Shown one piece after another: positions 48,681-57,776 of a stretch of 64,000 nt of DNA; within the stretch, counting starts at the first letter, position 1; every line of letters begins with the position of its first letter. Below the pieces are notes generated by a model. That model had not been told where the DNA came from, did not search any database, and saw only the letters and a list, made by a program, of their open reading frames with translations. Position numbers and translations under genes: made by a program. Origin of the DNA: an uncultured Bacteroidales bacterium (GTDB lineage: Bacteria > Bacteroidota > Bacteroidia > Bacteroidales > F082); the NCBI GenBank assembly GCA_900317155.1, contig ONFO01000002.1, forward strand, positions 1 to 64,000. The letters run 5' to 3'.

Positions 48681-51113
48681 TTAGTTTTGACGCAAGGAGC
48701 AAACAGGACGTACAGAGAACTGGGTGTAGCAGAATTCGGTGCCCATGTCGTAACCGTTCGAATTGAAGTAAAAGAACCAATAGTAGCCTGGGAAGTCCCC
48801 ACTAGCTGAATTCGTCCAATAGTAGCCGCAGTTGCCTGCGTTTTCGAGGCCGTAATTACCTAAGTAGCCCGCGGCGGGTAAGAAGAGACGGCTGCCGTTA
48901 CTCGCGGTGAAAAGTCGTCCATTTACGCCATTTTGAGTCGACCAAGTGATGGTTGTGTTGTTGTAGAGTTCTTGGAATTCTTCATTAGTGGGTATACGCC
49001 AGTCATTGCCCCAGTTTGCCATGGGATTATCCGCCAAAATAAGGTAGTCACCGTAATCCTCTGGGGCATCGGCTCCCACATTGTGGGTGGCCCACAAGAG
49101 ACCACTCGGCAAACCAAGATCAACATATTCAAGTCCATTGTAAGTGCAATTGAAATTCGCCACCAAAGTTCTATTACCATTTACCATAAAAGTATAGTCA
49201 GCATCCGTTGAAACCACTTCTCCATTTTCAGTCCAACTAGTGAAAATGTAGTTTTCGCTAGCTATTGCTGAAACCGTACAATTGGTGTGATCCATGTAGG
49301 TACCTACTCCAATTACTTCACCACCTTCCATGGGATTAGCAGTGACGTTGACAACACTACTCTTGCAGCGTACCGCCCTGACAGGTCGCCCATAGTAACG
49401 GCGGCCATAGCTCTGACCGTAACCGAACCACGCATAGTACGGGTAGCCCGTGTAGAGCACACTCGACCAGTACTTGGTGTCGATGCCTACGTTGTTTAGA
49501 TGGTTTTCGTCGCGGTAGCCAGCAGCGGGCAGGAAGAGACTGTTTCCGTTACTGGCGGTGAAAAGACGACCGTTCACACCGCTCAGCGTTGTCCAAATGC
49601 TGGTCGTGTTGTTGTTGAGTTCCTGCCATTCTTCCTTAGTGGGCATGCGCCAACCGTTGCCCCAATTAGCCGTGGCAGCATCGTCCTCGGGCAGGAGAGT
49701 GGTCAAGCCATCGCTTCCCGTGTATTTGGTAAAGGGAATGCCATTTCCATATTGGTAGGTTCCCCAATTATAGATATCCTTCGGTTGGGTCTCGCCCCAG
49801 GCAAAGTAGACGCCGTAGTCTTCAGGGGCATTGGCACCCACGTTGTAGATAGCCCACAAGGTGCCGCTTGGCAGGCCGAGGTCAACGTAAACGTAGTCAT
49901 CAAGTGTAGTGAAGTTGACTTGGTTTCCATAAACAGTAACAAAGCTGTTGGTAGCGTATGCACGCACATAATAGGTAGTGCTCATACTCAAACCAGTCAT
50001 GTAACTGGAGAAAGAGCCTGCCCCACTGCCATTAGTGGTGTGAGCGTCAGCAAGGGTTGGAGTTGGTGAAGTACTCCAGCATACACCTCTGGCAGTAATT
50101 GCCAATCCACCATCGTCAGCAATATTGCCTCCACAACAAGCCCGACCATTTTCAATATTTGTCACATTAACCGTGGACACAATCGGAATGCCATCCCGTG
50201 TGGTGAAACTTACCTCTTCGCCATAAGCTGTGCCCGCTGATGTAGTGGCGTATGCCCTCACATAATAGGTGGTACTTATATTCAAGCCAGTAATGTTGCT
50301 GGTGAAACTGCCCATCCCACTGCCGTTGGTGGTATGCAAATCAGAAAGTGTTGGGTTCGGAGTAGTGCTCCAGCATACGCCTCTGGCAATAACTGGCAAT
50401 CCACAGTTGTCTGTAACATTACCACCGAATGTAGCTGTTATCCCTTGAATGTTGGTAACCTCAGCCGTGCTCACGGTCGGAATACCATCGCGGGTAATGA
50501 AGGTTTTCTGGTCACCATAGACCGTTCCATTCGGAGTAACGGCATAGGCACGGACACAGTAAGTCGTACTAATGTTTAGTCCAGTCATAGAAACGGAGAA
50601 ACTGCCCACACCGCTTTCGGCCTCTTGGAAGAAATCTTCGTTGGTCGTGGGATTCTCATGCGTGGCCCAGCAGAGGCCTTTCACGAGGATGTAGGTTCCA
50701 TCGCTCACAGTCACCTCGCCGCCACCCATGGCAGAGACGGCCGTGATAAGCATTGGCTCAGAGGTGGTCACCGTGACTGATCCCACTGGTGTGGAAGGAT
50801 GCGAAAATACAATAGACACTGCTTCCGTTCTGTTGGAATAGTACATGTAGCCCCATCCCGGTCTCAATTCATCTATTCCTCCAAACCATCCATATCCAGC
50901 TACGTATTCGGAATACCCCCAAAAAGATTCGATCACATCATCGGTCATGGGTTCGAAATCTCCAAACGCATTTTCTAAATCAACGGATTCAGGATATGGA
51001 TAGCCTATCCAGTTCCAGCCCGGACGCAATAAAAATGTAACTTCTTGAGCCTTGACACTCAAACTCGCCACCATAACGGTGACTAAGCTCATCACAACAT
51101 AGAATCTTTTCAT
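48681..51113 (-). CDS. Secreted FN3-like/FISUMP surface protein inside the glycan operon
   Basis: The 810-residue protein starts at ATG 51113 with signal peptide MKRFYVVMSLVTVMVASLSV. A short PGWNWIGYPYP domain comes first, then three FN3-like units (GVCWSTTPNPTLSD..., YYVRAYATTSAGTAYG). Two FISUMP domains follow (VDLGLPSGTLWAIYNVG; WGNGWRMPTKEEWQEL; VRAVRC), with an InlB-like repeat (EGGEVIGVGTY ... FTSWTENG) between them. There is no catalytic motif. Its ATG shares a base with the stop of wecB (TAATG), so a surface protein is translationally coupled to nucleotide-sugar synthesis. It may anchor, bind or be modified by the glycan. Confidence 0.85.
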   Translation of the reverse strand: MKRFYVVMSLVTVMVASLSVKAQEVTFLLRPGWNWIGYPYPESVDLENAFGDFEPMTDDVIESFWGYSEYVAGYGWFGGIDELRPGWGYMYYSNRTEAVSIVFSHPSTPVGSVTVTTSEPMLITAVSAMGGGEVTVSDGTYILVKGLCWATHENPTTNEDFFQEAESGVGSFSVSMTGLNISTTYCVRAYAVTPNGTVYGDQKTFITRDGIPTVSTAEVTNIQGITATFGGNVTDNCGLPVIARGVCWSTTPNPTLSDLHTTNGSGMGSFTSNITGLNISTTYYVRAYATTSAGTAYGEEVSFTTRDGIPIVSTVNVTNIENGRACCGGNIADDGGLAITARGVCWSTSPTPTLADAHTTNGSGAGSFSSYMTGLSMSTTYYVRAYATNSFVTVYGNQVNFTTLDDYVYVDLGLPSGTLWAIYNVGANAPEDYGVYFAWGETQPKDIYNWGTYQYGNGIPFTKYTGSDGLTTLLPEDDAATANWGNGWRMPTKEEWQELNNNTTSIWTTLSGVNGRLFTASNGNSLFLPAAGYRDENHLNNVGIDTKYWSSVLYTGYPYYAWFGYGQSYGRRYYGRPVRAVRCKSSVVNVTANPMEGGEVIGVGTYMDHTNCTVSAIASENYIFTSWTENGEVVSTDADYTFMVNGNRTLVANFNCTYNGLEYVDLGLPSGLLWATHNVGADAPEDYGDYLILADNPMANWGNDWRIPTNEEFQELYNNTTITWSTQNGVNGRLFTASNGSRLFLPAAGYLGNYGLENAGNCGYYWTNSASGDFPGYYWFFYFNSNGYDMGTEFCYTQFSVRPVCSLRQN

Positions 51114-52261
51114 TATTTCAAACTTGAAACAATCCGTGCACATGCTTTGCCATCTCCGTAAGGATTCACGGCCTGGCTCATCTTGTCGTAATAAGCTTGA
51201 TCTTCAAGAAGTTTGCTTACCTCATTTACAATAAGGTCATGATCCGTACCCACCAGTTTCACCGTGCCAGCATCCAATGCTTCTGGGCGCTCTGTGGTGT
51301 TACGCATCACAAGAACTGGCTTTCCCAAACCCGGAGCCTCTTCCTGAATGCCACCGGAATCGGTAAGGACAACGGTGCTCTTTTCCATCAAATAAACAAA
51401 CTCCAAATATTGGAGCGGCTCAATGAAGAAAAAGTTCTTGTATGCCGTCAGGTCTTCGCCAAACACTTCATGAATTGGCTTGCGTACATTGGGATTGAGG
51501 TGCATGGGATAAACAAAGTCCACATCGGGATACTTCTCTGATAAATCTTTCATGGCGGTGACCATGCTTATGAAGCCTTCCCCAAAGTTCTCGCGGCGAT
51601 GCCCTGTAATCAGCACTAGTTTTTTACCACCTCCCAAACGAGTGACATCATAACCTGCTTCGGCAAGCACCTTAACTTGCTCAGCTGCAAGCTTCTTATC
51701 ACTCTTTAGTTTTTCCACCACCATGTGAAGGGCGTCTATCACCGTGTTGCCTGTAACAAAAATCTGTCCCCAAGCCTTTTCTTCCAGTAAATTCTTTTCA
51801 GACAAGGGTGTTGGAGCAAAGTTGTAAGCAGCAATACGGCCTGTAATTTGACGGTTCATCTCCTCAGGCCACGGACTATATATATAATGTGTACGTAGTC
51901 CTGCTTCTACATGACCCACTGGAATCTGCTGGTAGAAAGCGGCCAAGGCAGCCGCGGTGCTAGTAGTGGTATCTCCGTGAACAAGAACCACATTAGGTTG
52001 GGTCTCTTTAAGCACATCACGCATACCAGTCAGTACACGAGCGGTTACATCGTAAAGGTCCTGACCTTGCTTCATAATGTTGAGGTCGTAGTCAGGTTTA
52101 ACGTCGAAAATCTTCAATACCTGATCAAGCATTTCACGGTGCTGGCCTGTGACACATACTATGGTTTCAAAATCCTTTGGATATTTTTGGAATTCTTTTA
52201 CCAAAGGACACATCTTGATGGCCTCCGGACGGGTGCCGAAGACAAGCATTATTTTTTTCAT
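51113..52261 (-). CDS. wecB: UDP-N-acetylglucosamine 2-epimerase (non-hydrolysing)
   Basis: The 382-residue enzyme has IMLVFGTRPEAIKMCPLVKE, VLVHGDTTTSTAAALAAFYQ, GHVEAGLRTHYIYSPWPEEM, TGHRRENFGEG and TDSGGIQEEAPGLGKPVLVM, all typical of WecB. It makes UDP-ManNAc, which the next enzyme oxidises. It lies 6 bp after wecC. Confidence 0.96.
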   Translation of the reverse strand: MKKIMLVFGTRPEAIKMCPLVKEFQKYPKDFETIVCVTGQHREMLDQVLKIFDVKPDYDLNIMKQGQDLYDVTARVLTGMRDVLKETQPNVVLVHGDTTTSTAAALAAFYQQIPVGHVEAGLRTHYIYSPWPEEMNRQITGRIAAYNFAPTPLSEKNLLEEKAWGQIFVTGNTVIDALHMVVEKLKSDKKLAAEQVKVLAEAGYDVTRLGGGKKLVLITGHRRENFGEGFISMVTAMKDLSEKYPDVDFVYPMHLNPNVRKPIHEVFGEDLTAYKNFFFIEPLQYLEFVYLMEKSTVVLTDSGGIQEEAPGLGKPVLVMRNTTERPEALDAGTVKLVGTDHDLIVNEVSKLLEDQAYYDKMSQAVNPYGDGKACARIVSSLK

Positions 52262-52267
52262 GGTTGT

Positions 52268-53491
52268 TTAGATATGATACACGCCTTCCAAGGGACAAAT
52301 ATTATGACAATCAAGGATAACCTTACCCTTCAGCTTATCCCAATTCTGCTTGATATGATCATGCTTCACCATAATAACCACCATGTCGACCTCATTCAGA
52401 AACTGGTCGAAGTCGAGGATTTGGTTGGGAACAATCTTCTTTTCGGTAAAGAAGGGGTCGTAGCTTTTCAACGGACGGGCCAGATGACGCTCTTGGATGT
52501 CGAGCATCTGCAATGTCGGGCTCTCACGTACGTCATCGACATTCTCTTTGTAGGTGATACCATAAAGACCCACACGACGGTTGTCTGTAATATTGTGCTC
52601 CTTCATGATTTCATAGATGCGTTCCAAAACGAACACGGGCTGCGTGTCGTTGGTCTTCATTGACTCGTCAATGACCTTGGCCAACTGCGGATAGTCGCCC
52701 ACAAGAAACCACGGGTCAACAGAGATACAATGGCCGCCCACACCAGGACCAGGCTGCAGGATATTAACACGCGGGTGCATGTTGCAGATACGGATGATTT
52801 CATACACGTCCATGTTGTCGTGGCGGCAGATGCGCGACAGCTCGTTGGCGAAGGCGATGTTGACGGCACGGTAGGTATTCTCCACCACCTTGGTCATCTC
52901 GGCAGTGCGGATATCGGTCACCACAATCTCACCTTGGCAGAACGAAGCGTAGTACTGCTTCACCTTCTCGCCGATCTCGCGCCTGTCGGCACCGATAGTG
53001 CGGTTGTTGTGGAGCAGCTCGTAGACCATATTGCCAGGGATGATGCGCTCGGGGGCATGAACCAGATTGATATCCACACCAATCTTGAAGCCGTTAGCCT
53101 CAATGACGGGACGAACGTATTTATCCATAGTTCCCGGAGATACTGTTGATTCTACGACCACCGTTGCGCCTTTAGGGCACACTTTCATCACTTCCTTAAC
53201 AGCGGCTACTACATAGCAGGCATCCACCTTCTTGCTGAATTTGTCGTAAGGAGTGGGTACGCTGACAATGTACATGTCTGTTTTTTGATACTCGGTAGTG
53301 AACTTGATGCCAGCCTTAACGGCATTATTAAAGAGTTCATCAAGGCCTTCTTCCTTGAAAGTAGTTTTTCCGGCGTTAAGTGTGGCTACCAACTCTTTGT
53401 TATAGTCTGTTCCGATGACTTCAACACCGTGAGAAGCCATCATAAGTGCGGTCGGAAGACCGATGTAGCCTAGGCCAATTACATTAATCAT
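52268..53491 (-). CDS. wecC: UDP-N-acetyl-D-mannosamine dehydrogenase
   Basis: The 407-residue enzyme has NAD-binding VIGLGYIGLPTALMMASHG, then VVVESTVSPGTMDKYV, the lysine/asparagine region RTAEMTKVVENTYRAVNIAF and the catalytic cysteine in GPGVGGHCISVDPWFLV. It oxidises UDP-ManNAc to UDP-ManNAcA. It overlaps the flippase gene by 4 nt and shares an operon with wecB. Confidence 0.95.
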   Translation of the reverse strand: MINVIGLGYIGLPTALMMASHGVEVIGTDYNKELVATLNAGKTTFKEEGLDELFNNAVKAGIKFTTEYQKTDMYIVSVPTPYDKFSKKVDACYVVAAVKEVMKVCPKGATVVVESTVSPGTMDKYVRPVIEANGFKIGVDINLVHAPERIIPGNMVYELLHNNRTIGADRREIGEKVKQYYASFCQGEIVVTDIRTAEMTKVVENTYRAVNIAFANELSRICRHDNMDVYEIIRICNMHPRVNILQPGPGVGGHCISVDPWFLVGDYPQLAKVIDESMKTNDTQPVFVLERIYEIMKEHNITDNRRVGLYGITYKENVDDVRESPTLQMLDIQERHLARPLKSYDPFFTEKKIVPNQILDFDQFLNEVDMVVIMVKHDHIKQNWDKLKGKVILDCHNICPLEGVYHI

Positions 53492-54753
53492 GATTCTGTA
53501 TTATTTTGATTGATTATTTTTCTTGAAAATATGAAAATGAAAAACAAATACAACAAATATGAAAATGTAAACAATATGGAAATGCTTGTAAGAAACCCTT
53601 CTATTCCTAATCCATATTGCTTTGATAAAATGTAACTTGATATATTTGATAGAAGAAAAACTCCTTGAAGAATAAGTTCAACTTGCTGCTTCTTTACTAT
53701 TGTAAATGCAGGAGAAAGAGCAGAAGTAATAAATCTTATGCCGAACATTGGTGCCAAAATCATAATGAACTTTCCTGATTGTCCCCATTCTTTTCCGAAA
53801 ATTAGTTGACAAAGTGGGGTCGAGAAAAAATACATAACTAAAACCATAGGAATTGCTATTCCCAATAAAATCAAGAAGGTTTTGTCAAAAGTATGCTTAA
53901 AGATACCTGATTTTGAGTATTCATTTGATGCGTTTTGCATAAAAACTTTTGAAATATTTCCACCAATTACCGCCAAAGGAAGTCCGAGTAAACTTACAGA
54001 AATAGAGTAGTACCCCACGCTTTCTAACCCAAAAAGTCTTTCGATAAAAATTGTAATCAAAGAATATGATAAACTATTGGCTAGTAAAGCAGGCATTGAA
54101 AATAATGGTTGTTTAAGATGGAGTCTTCCGACTGTTTTTATTTCAGGGGTTTCAATTCTTGCAATCTCTCCAATATGCCCTTTTAAAGACTTCATTTGTC
54201 GAGTAATTCCCATATATTCACCCAAAACATATGGGACAAGCAAGAATAGTGCTATTGGATTAAATAATCCAAGTAGGATAGCTAAAATATACTGAACACC
54301 TACTCGAATTACATACATTGAAGAAATCAGTTTATACTCTTTATTTCTGTTATTATATGCGGTAAGTACATTGGTAATAGCGTATGCTAGCACATTAAAA
54401 AAGATCAAAACAGACCAAATTATTGGTTTCCCATTTTGAAAGAAATAAAAGCCAAACCCTATTGATGAGCAAAGAGTTAACGATACGCCAATTATAAATG
54501 AAAGTTTAATAAGAGGAAAAACATGTGACTCGTCTTTGTCAGTAACAATAGGTATTTCATACCGCAAATTTGCTATTCCCATAAAAATAGCAGATATTGA
54601 TATTAGATAAGTATAGACACCCATGGATTCAACAGAGTAGATACGTGTTAAAATAGGTGTAGCTATAGCTCTTATACCTTGGGCCAACACGGAACCTGTT
54701 GATAGTAGCAATACTGCTTTTATAAAAGCACTATTTTTTATCCTTTGAATCAT
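53488..54753 (-). CDS. wzx: Oligosaccharide flippase (Wzx-type)
   Basis: The 421-residue multi-spanning membrane protein has about 12-14 helices and begins MIQRIKNSAFIKAVLLLSTG with SVLAQGIRAIATPILTRIYS, the usual opening of Wzx/RfbX proteins. It moves undecaprenyl-PP-linked repeat units across the inner membrane. ATG 54753 overlaps the acyltransferase stop (ATGA); a longer frame would overlap that gene further. The gene is strongly AT-rich, like the next three. Confidence 0.9.
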   Translation of the reverse strand: MIQRIKNSAFIKAVLLLSTGSVLAQGIRAIATPILTRIYSVESMGVYTYLISISAIFMGIANLRYEIPIVTDKDESHVFPLIKLSFIIGVSLTLCSSIGFGFYFFQNGKPIIWSVLIFFNVLAYAITNVLTAYNNRNKEYKLISSMYVIRVGVQYILAILLGLFNPIALFLLVPYVLGEYMGITRQMKSLKGHIGEIARIETPEIKTVGRLHLKQPLFSMPALLANSLSYSLITIFIERLFGLESVGYYSISVSLLGLPLAVIGGNISKVFMQNASNEYSKSGIFKHTFDKTFLILLGIAIPMVLVMYFFSTPLCQLIFGKEWGQSGKFIMILAPMFGIRFITSALSPAFTIVKKQQVELILQGVFLLSNISSYILSKQYGLGIEGFLTSISILFTFSYLLYLFFIFIFSRKIINQNNTES

Positions 54754-55289
54754 AGATTGCGTATTATTCTTGCTGGATTTCCTGCTATTACACAATGCCC
54801 CTCGGCGAAACTATGAGTAACCACGGACCCCGCACCAACTACTGTTTGTGGTCCAAGAACAACACCTGGTAATAACACAGCATTCATACCAATCCAACAC
54901 TTCTCTCCCAAAATAATATCTTTACCTTCAACATGTTTTGTTACATCATTTACATCATGATTAGTCGTAATAAGGCCAACATTTGGTGCAATATAACAAT
55001 TTCTACCAATAATTATTCTGCCAGAATGATTTTGCCAATAGCAACCTGGAGTTTGAAATATATGAATATCATCTACTGAAAATTCAATATTTCTTGGATT
55101 TGAAACCAATGTACGAGGATTTACAGGCCAGGGTATTGTACGATTTGAACCCCATAAACGTGATGGTAAACCAATAAAACACCAATACCATCCCATTCTT
55201 TTTTGTTCAAAATATCTTCCTTTTAAATACTTTTTTGAATAGAAAATGGAAAAAACTGTTCTTAACAGAAATATTAATACCTTATTCAT
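54750..55289 (-). CDS. Hexapeptide-repeat acyltransferase
   Basis: The 179-residue protein has a left-handed beta-helix with HSGRIIIGRNCYIAPNVGLI, DIILGEKCWIGMNAVLLPGV and VVGAGSVVTHSFAEGHCVIA, typical of CoA-dependent O-acetyltransferases in capsule loci. The N-terminal 50 residues are basic with a hydrophobic start, perhaps for membrane contact. It overlaps Wzy (8 nt) and Wzx (4 nt). It probably adds an O-acyl group to a repeat-unit sugar. Confidence 0.85.
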   Translation of the reverse strand: MNKVLIFLLRTVFSIFYSKKYLKGRYFEQKRMGWYWCFIGLPSRLWGSNRTIPWPVNPRTLVSNPRNIEFSVDDIHIFQTPGCYWQNHSGRIIIGRNCYIAPNVGLITTNHDVNDVTKHVEGKDIILGEKCWIGMNAVLLPGVVLGPQTVVGAGSVVTHSFAEGHCVIAGNPARIIRNL

Positions 55290-56691
55290 ATTTTATTATC
55301 CAATTTTTTATCATTCTGGCAAATAATATTACAGAGCCATTAATAAATAATATCCTTGTTATAAGATTTATCAAAGGTGGCGTAGCACTTAACACCCCAA
55401 AAGCAAATCGAATATACACGATGGCAAACACATATTGCCATTCTATTGTTTTCGAATTGCGCAAACATTTTTCAAAAAACAACATTATTATGACATTAAT
55501 TATTGTCGCAAAGGGAGCCAAAACATATCCTCCAAACAAGTAACCATATCCAACGCTTGTGAGAAGAAGACCTGTCAACTGGTCACCTGAATAAATTGCA
55601 ACATTATACATCTGTGTTGTCAACAATCCACCACCATGAATAAAGAAATTGATACCGAAAAAATTACGAAAAAAATCATAAAAAAATTGAGAAAATCCCA
55701 CATCCATTTTTTGTCCATAATAAAGGTTCTTTGCAATAGTGTCTATACCATAAAAATAGGAATCAATATTCTTGTATGAAAAACCTTTATCCAAAGAGGC
55801 ATTTTGCATTGCCTCAGAATAAGTATCGTACATGAAAGCATTAAACTGTTTATAAACTGTCATTAAAGCAATAATCACAAATGCAAATATGCCAACAGTA
55901 GAAGTTGTTTTTCTGCTTTTATGTGGATATAAAGACAATAATAAATAAACAGAAGCAAATCCTTTATACAATTGAGATGTTCTGCGTTCTCCTGAAATAA
56001 TCGAGATAAGCAACAAAGCACATAATAGAGAAAGGATGAAATATTTGTTGGATAGTGTTTGATTATATTTTTTATGTAATGAATATACTATCAGAAGAAA
56101 TAAAAAAGATATTCCAGAGCCAACAATTTCACGAATCATCAAAGCCCTACTATCTGTAATATCACCTTCCCGCTCTAGTCCATTGCCAACGGGTTTAATA
56201 ATAAAATCATATAGATGCATGTGCCTACCTATCGTAACGAACACAAACAATGCAAACAAACAAAATACGACATAAACCTCTTTTTGTCCATATAATCCAT
56301 TGGTTATCAAAGAGCGTTTTGTGGTTTTTATTTTTGTTGAAACAATTAATAGCAGAAAGAAAATGGCAAAACTATCATATATACACAAAAACACGGAATT
56401 TAATAAAAACTGTTTCAATTCAGGAGCGGCGGTATGACTATAATAAGCACCAGAAACAGTACCATAAAACGGCAACATAACCATTCTAATCCAAAGTAAT
56501 ATGGTTAAAATATATGCGGTTAAAGGACGATTGCGCCATAAACCATGAAGTGTATTCGTAAGAAAAACAAAAAATAGATAAAAAAATGGGACGGTACATA
56601 TTATAAGATATGTTCCCGATAAAAAAAACAGGCAAGTAATGAAGCAGATTAATGCCGAAAAATTACAAAAAAAACGAAAAGAAGAATTCAT
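55282..56691 (-). CDS. wzy: O-antigen/capsule polymerase (Wzy-type)
   Basis: The 469-residue, very hydrophobic protein has about 11-12 helices and a large loop (TVYKQFNAFMYDTYSEAMQN to QFFYDFFRNFFG) between them. It lacks enzyme motifs, as is normal for Wzy. The position between Wzx/acyltransferase and a glycosyltransferase fits a polymerase that joins repeat units in the periplasm. AT content is high. The family assignment rests on topology and context. Confidence 0.75.
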   Translation of the reverse strand: MNSSFRFFCNFSALICFITCLFFLSGTYLIICTVPFFYLFFVFLTNTLHGLWRNRPLTAYILTILLWIRMVMLPFYGTVSGAYYSHTAAPELKQFLLNSVFLCIYDSFAIFFLLLIVSTKIKTTKRSLITNGLYGQKEVYVVFCLFALFVFVTIGRHMHLYDFIIKPVGNGLEREGDITDSRALMIREIVGSGISFLFLLIVYSLHKKYNQTLSNKYFILSLLCALLLISIISGERRTSQLYKGFASVYLLLSLYPHKSRKTTSTVGIFAFVIIALMTVYKQFNAFMYDTYSEAMQNASLDKGFSYKNIDSYFYGIDTIAKNLYYGQKMDVGFSQFFYDFFRNFFGINFFIHGGGLLTTQMYNVAIYSGDQLTGLLLTSVGYGYLFGGYVLAPFATIINVIIMLFFEKCLRNSKTIEWQYVFAIVYIRFAFGVLSATPPLINLITRILFINGSVILFARMIKNWIIKYE

Positions 56692-57770
56692 CGCAATGAT
56701 AAAATATGATTTTGATACGCCTTGTCAAACTGTGCGTTTTCTTTTTCTATAGTTTTTATAAACCGTTCACAACCTGCATTAAATGAATTGAAGTCCATTT
56801 GATGATACCAATTGTATATTTGATCAGGCAGATTTTCGTTGTATGATTGCACTGTGTAACCAATGCCATATTCATCAGCAATCTTTTCCATATAAGTATC
56901 AGGACACACCAGAATGGGAAGACGACACCACACACCGTTATATAATTTGATGGAGAGTGCATAATCAAGAGATATTTTCTTATTGCCATACAGATTGTTA
57001 ACAATATCGATCTTTTCTAAATATAAATTAGTGTCTTGGACAGGGAAAGATCCATGAAAACGAGCGTTAGAAATACCATTTATTTCAGCATAATCCTGTA
57101 AATACTCGGCGTGTGAACCATAATAATGAAGTTCAAAACGGGGATCATTCTTAAAAATGTCAAGAAGCCGAGAATTAATATCGTAGAAACGAACATAACC
57201 TACAAAACCAATTCGAATAGGTTCATTGGAATTCCTGAAACTTGTTCGAGGAGTCAACTTACGAAGAACGGGCATATTCAAACTATGAACTTGGATATAG
57301 TCTGCTTCTGGTAAAAAAGCTTTATAACCCAAAGAAGAAACGGTCGTAAAAGCAGCATTATTGATGACCCATTTAAACAGCCAATAAACAGGTTTTATTT
57401 TTTGCTTGCAATAATCTCTGATATTTAGCGCATATTTTCCTTTCCATTTACGAGCAAGATAATCAGCAAACATGATAATCGCAACATCATTCCAAACAAT
57501 AATGAAATCATAGTTATTCTGTTCCAAAACTTTAACGGCATACTTGCGAAATTTCATATATTGCAAAGCTTTCTTCCAGTTAGGTTGTTCATGGTCTATG
57601 ATGTTCTTGAATGCATATTTGTTTTTTGCAGGAAATTCTTCATCTTCTCCATATTTGTCCATATACACAATGTCAAAGTCTATATTGTCACGGAGCATAC
57701 GTTCTGTGTATAGGCTTATCATTGCCATGTGTTTGATGTTGACAGCACTAAGAATACAAATTTTGCTCAT
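56688..57770 (-). CDS. Glycosyltransferase, GT-B type
   Basis: The 360-residue protein begins MSKICILSAVNIKHMAMISL and has IRIGFVGYVRFYDINSRLLD, FELHYYGSHAEYLQDYAEIN, LYGNKKISLDYALSIKLYNG and VCPDTYMEKIADEYGIGYTV. This is the two-domain GT-B pattern of glycosyltransferase group 1/4-like capsule enzymes. The donor sugar is unknown. It overlaps Wzy by 4 nt and lies 6 bp after the dehydratase gene. Confidence 0.75.
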   Translation of the reverse strand: MSKICILSAVNIKHMAMISLYTERMLRDNIDFDIVYMDKYGEDEEFPAKNKYAFKNIIDHEQPNWKKALQYMKFRKYAVKVLEQNNYDFIIVWNDVAIIMFADYLARKWKGKYALNIRDYCKQKIKPVYWLFKWVINNAAFTTVSSLGYKAFLPEADYIQVHSLNMPVLRKLTPRTSFRNSNEPIRIGFVGYVRFYDINSRLLDIFKNDPRFELHYYGSHAEYLQDYAEINGISNARFHGSFPVQDTNLYLEKIDIVNNLYGNKKISLDYALSIKLYNGVWCRLPILVCPDTYMEKIADEYGIGYTVQSYNENLPDQIYNWYHQMDFNSFNAGCERFIKTIEKENAQFDKAYQNHILSLR

Positions 57771-57776
57771 ATAATA

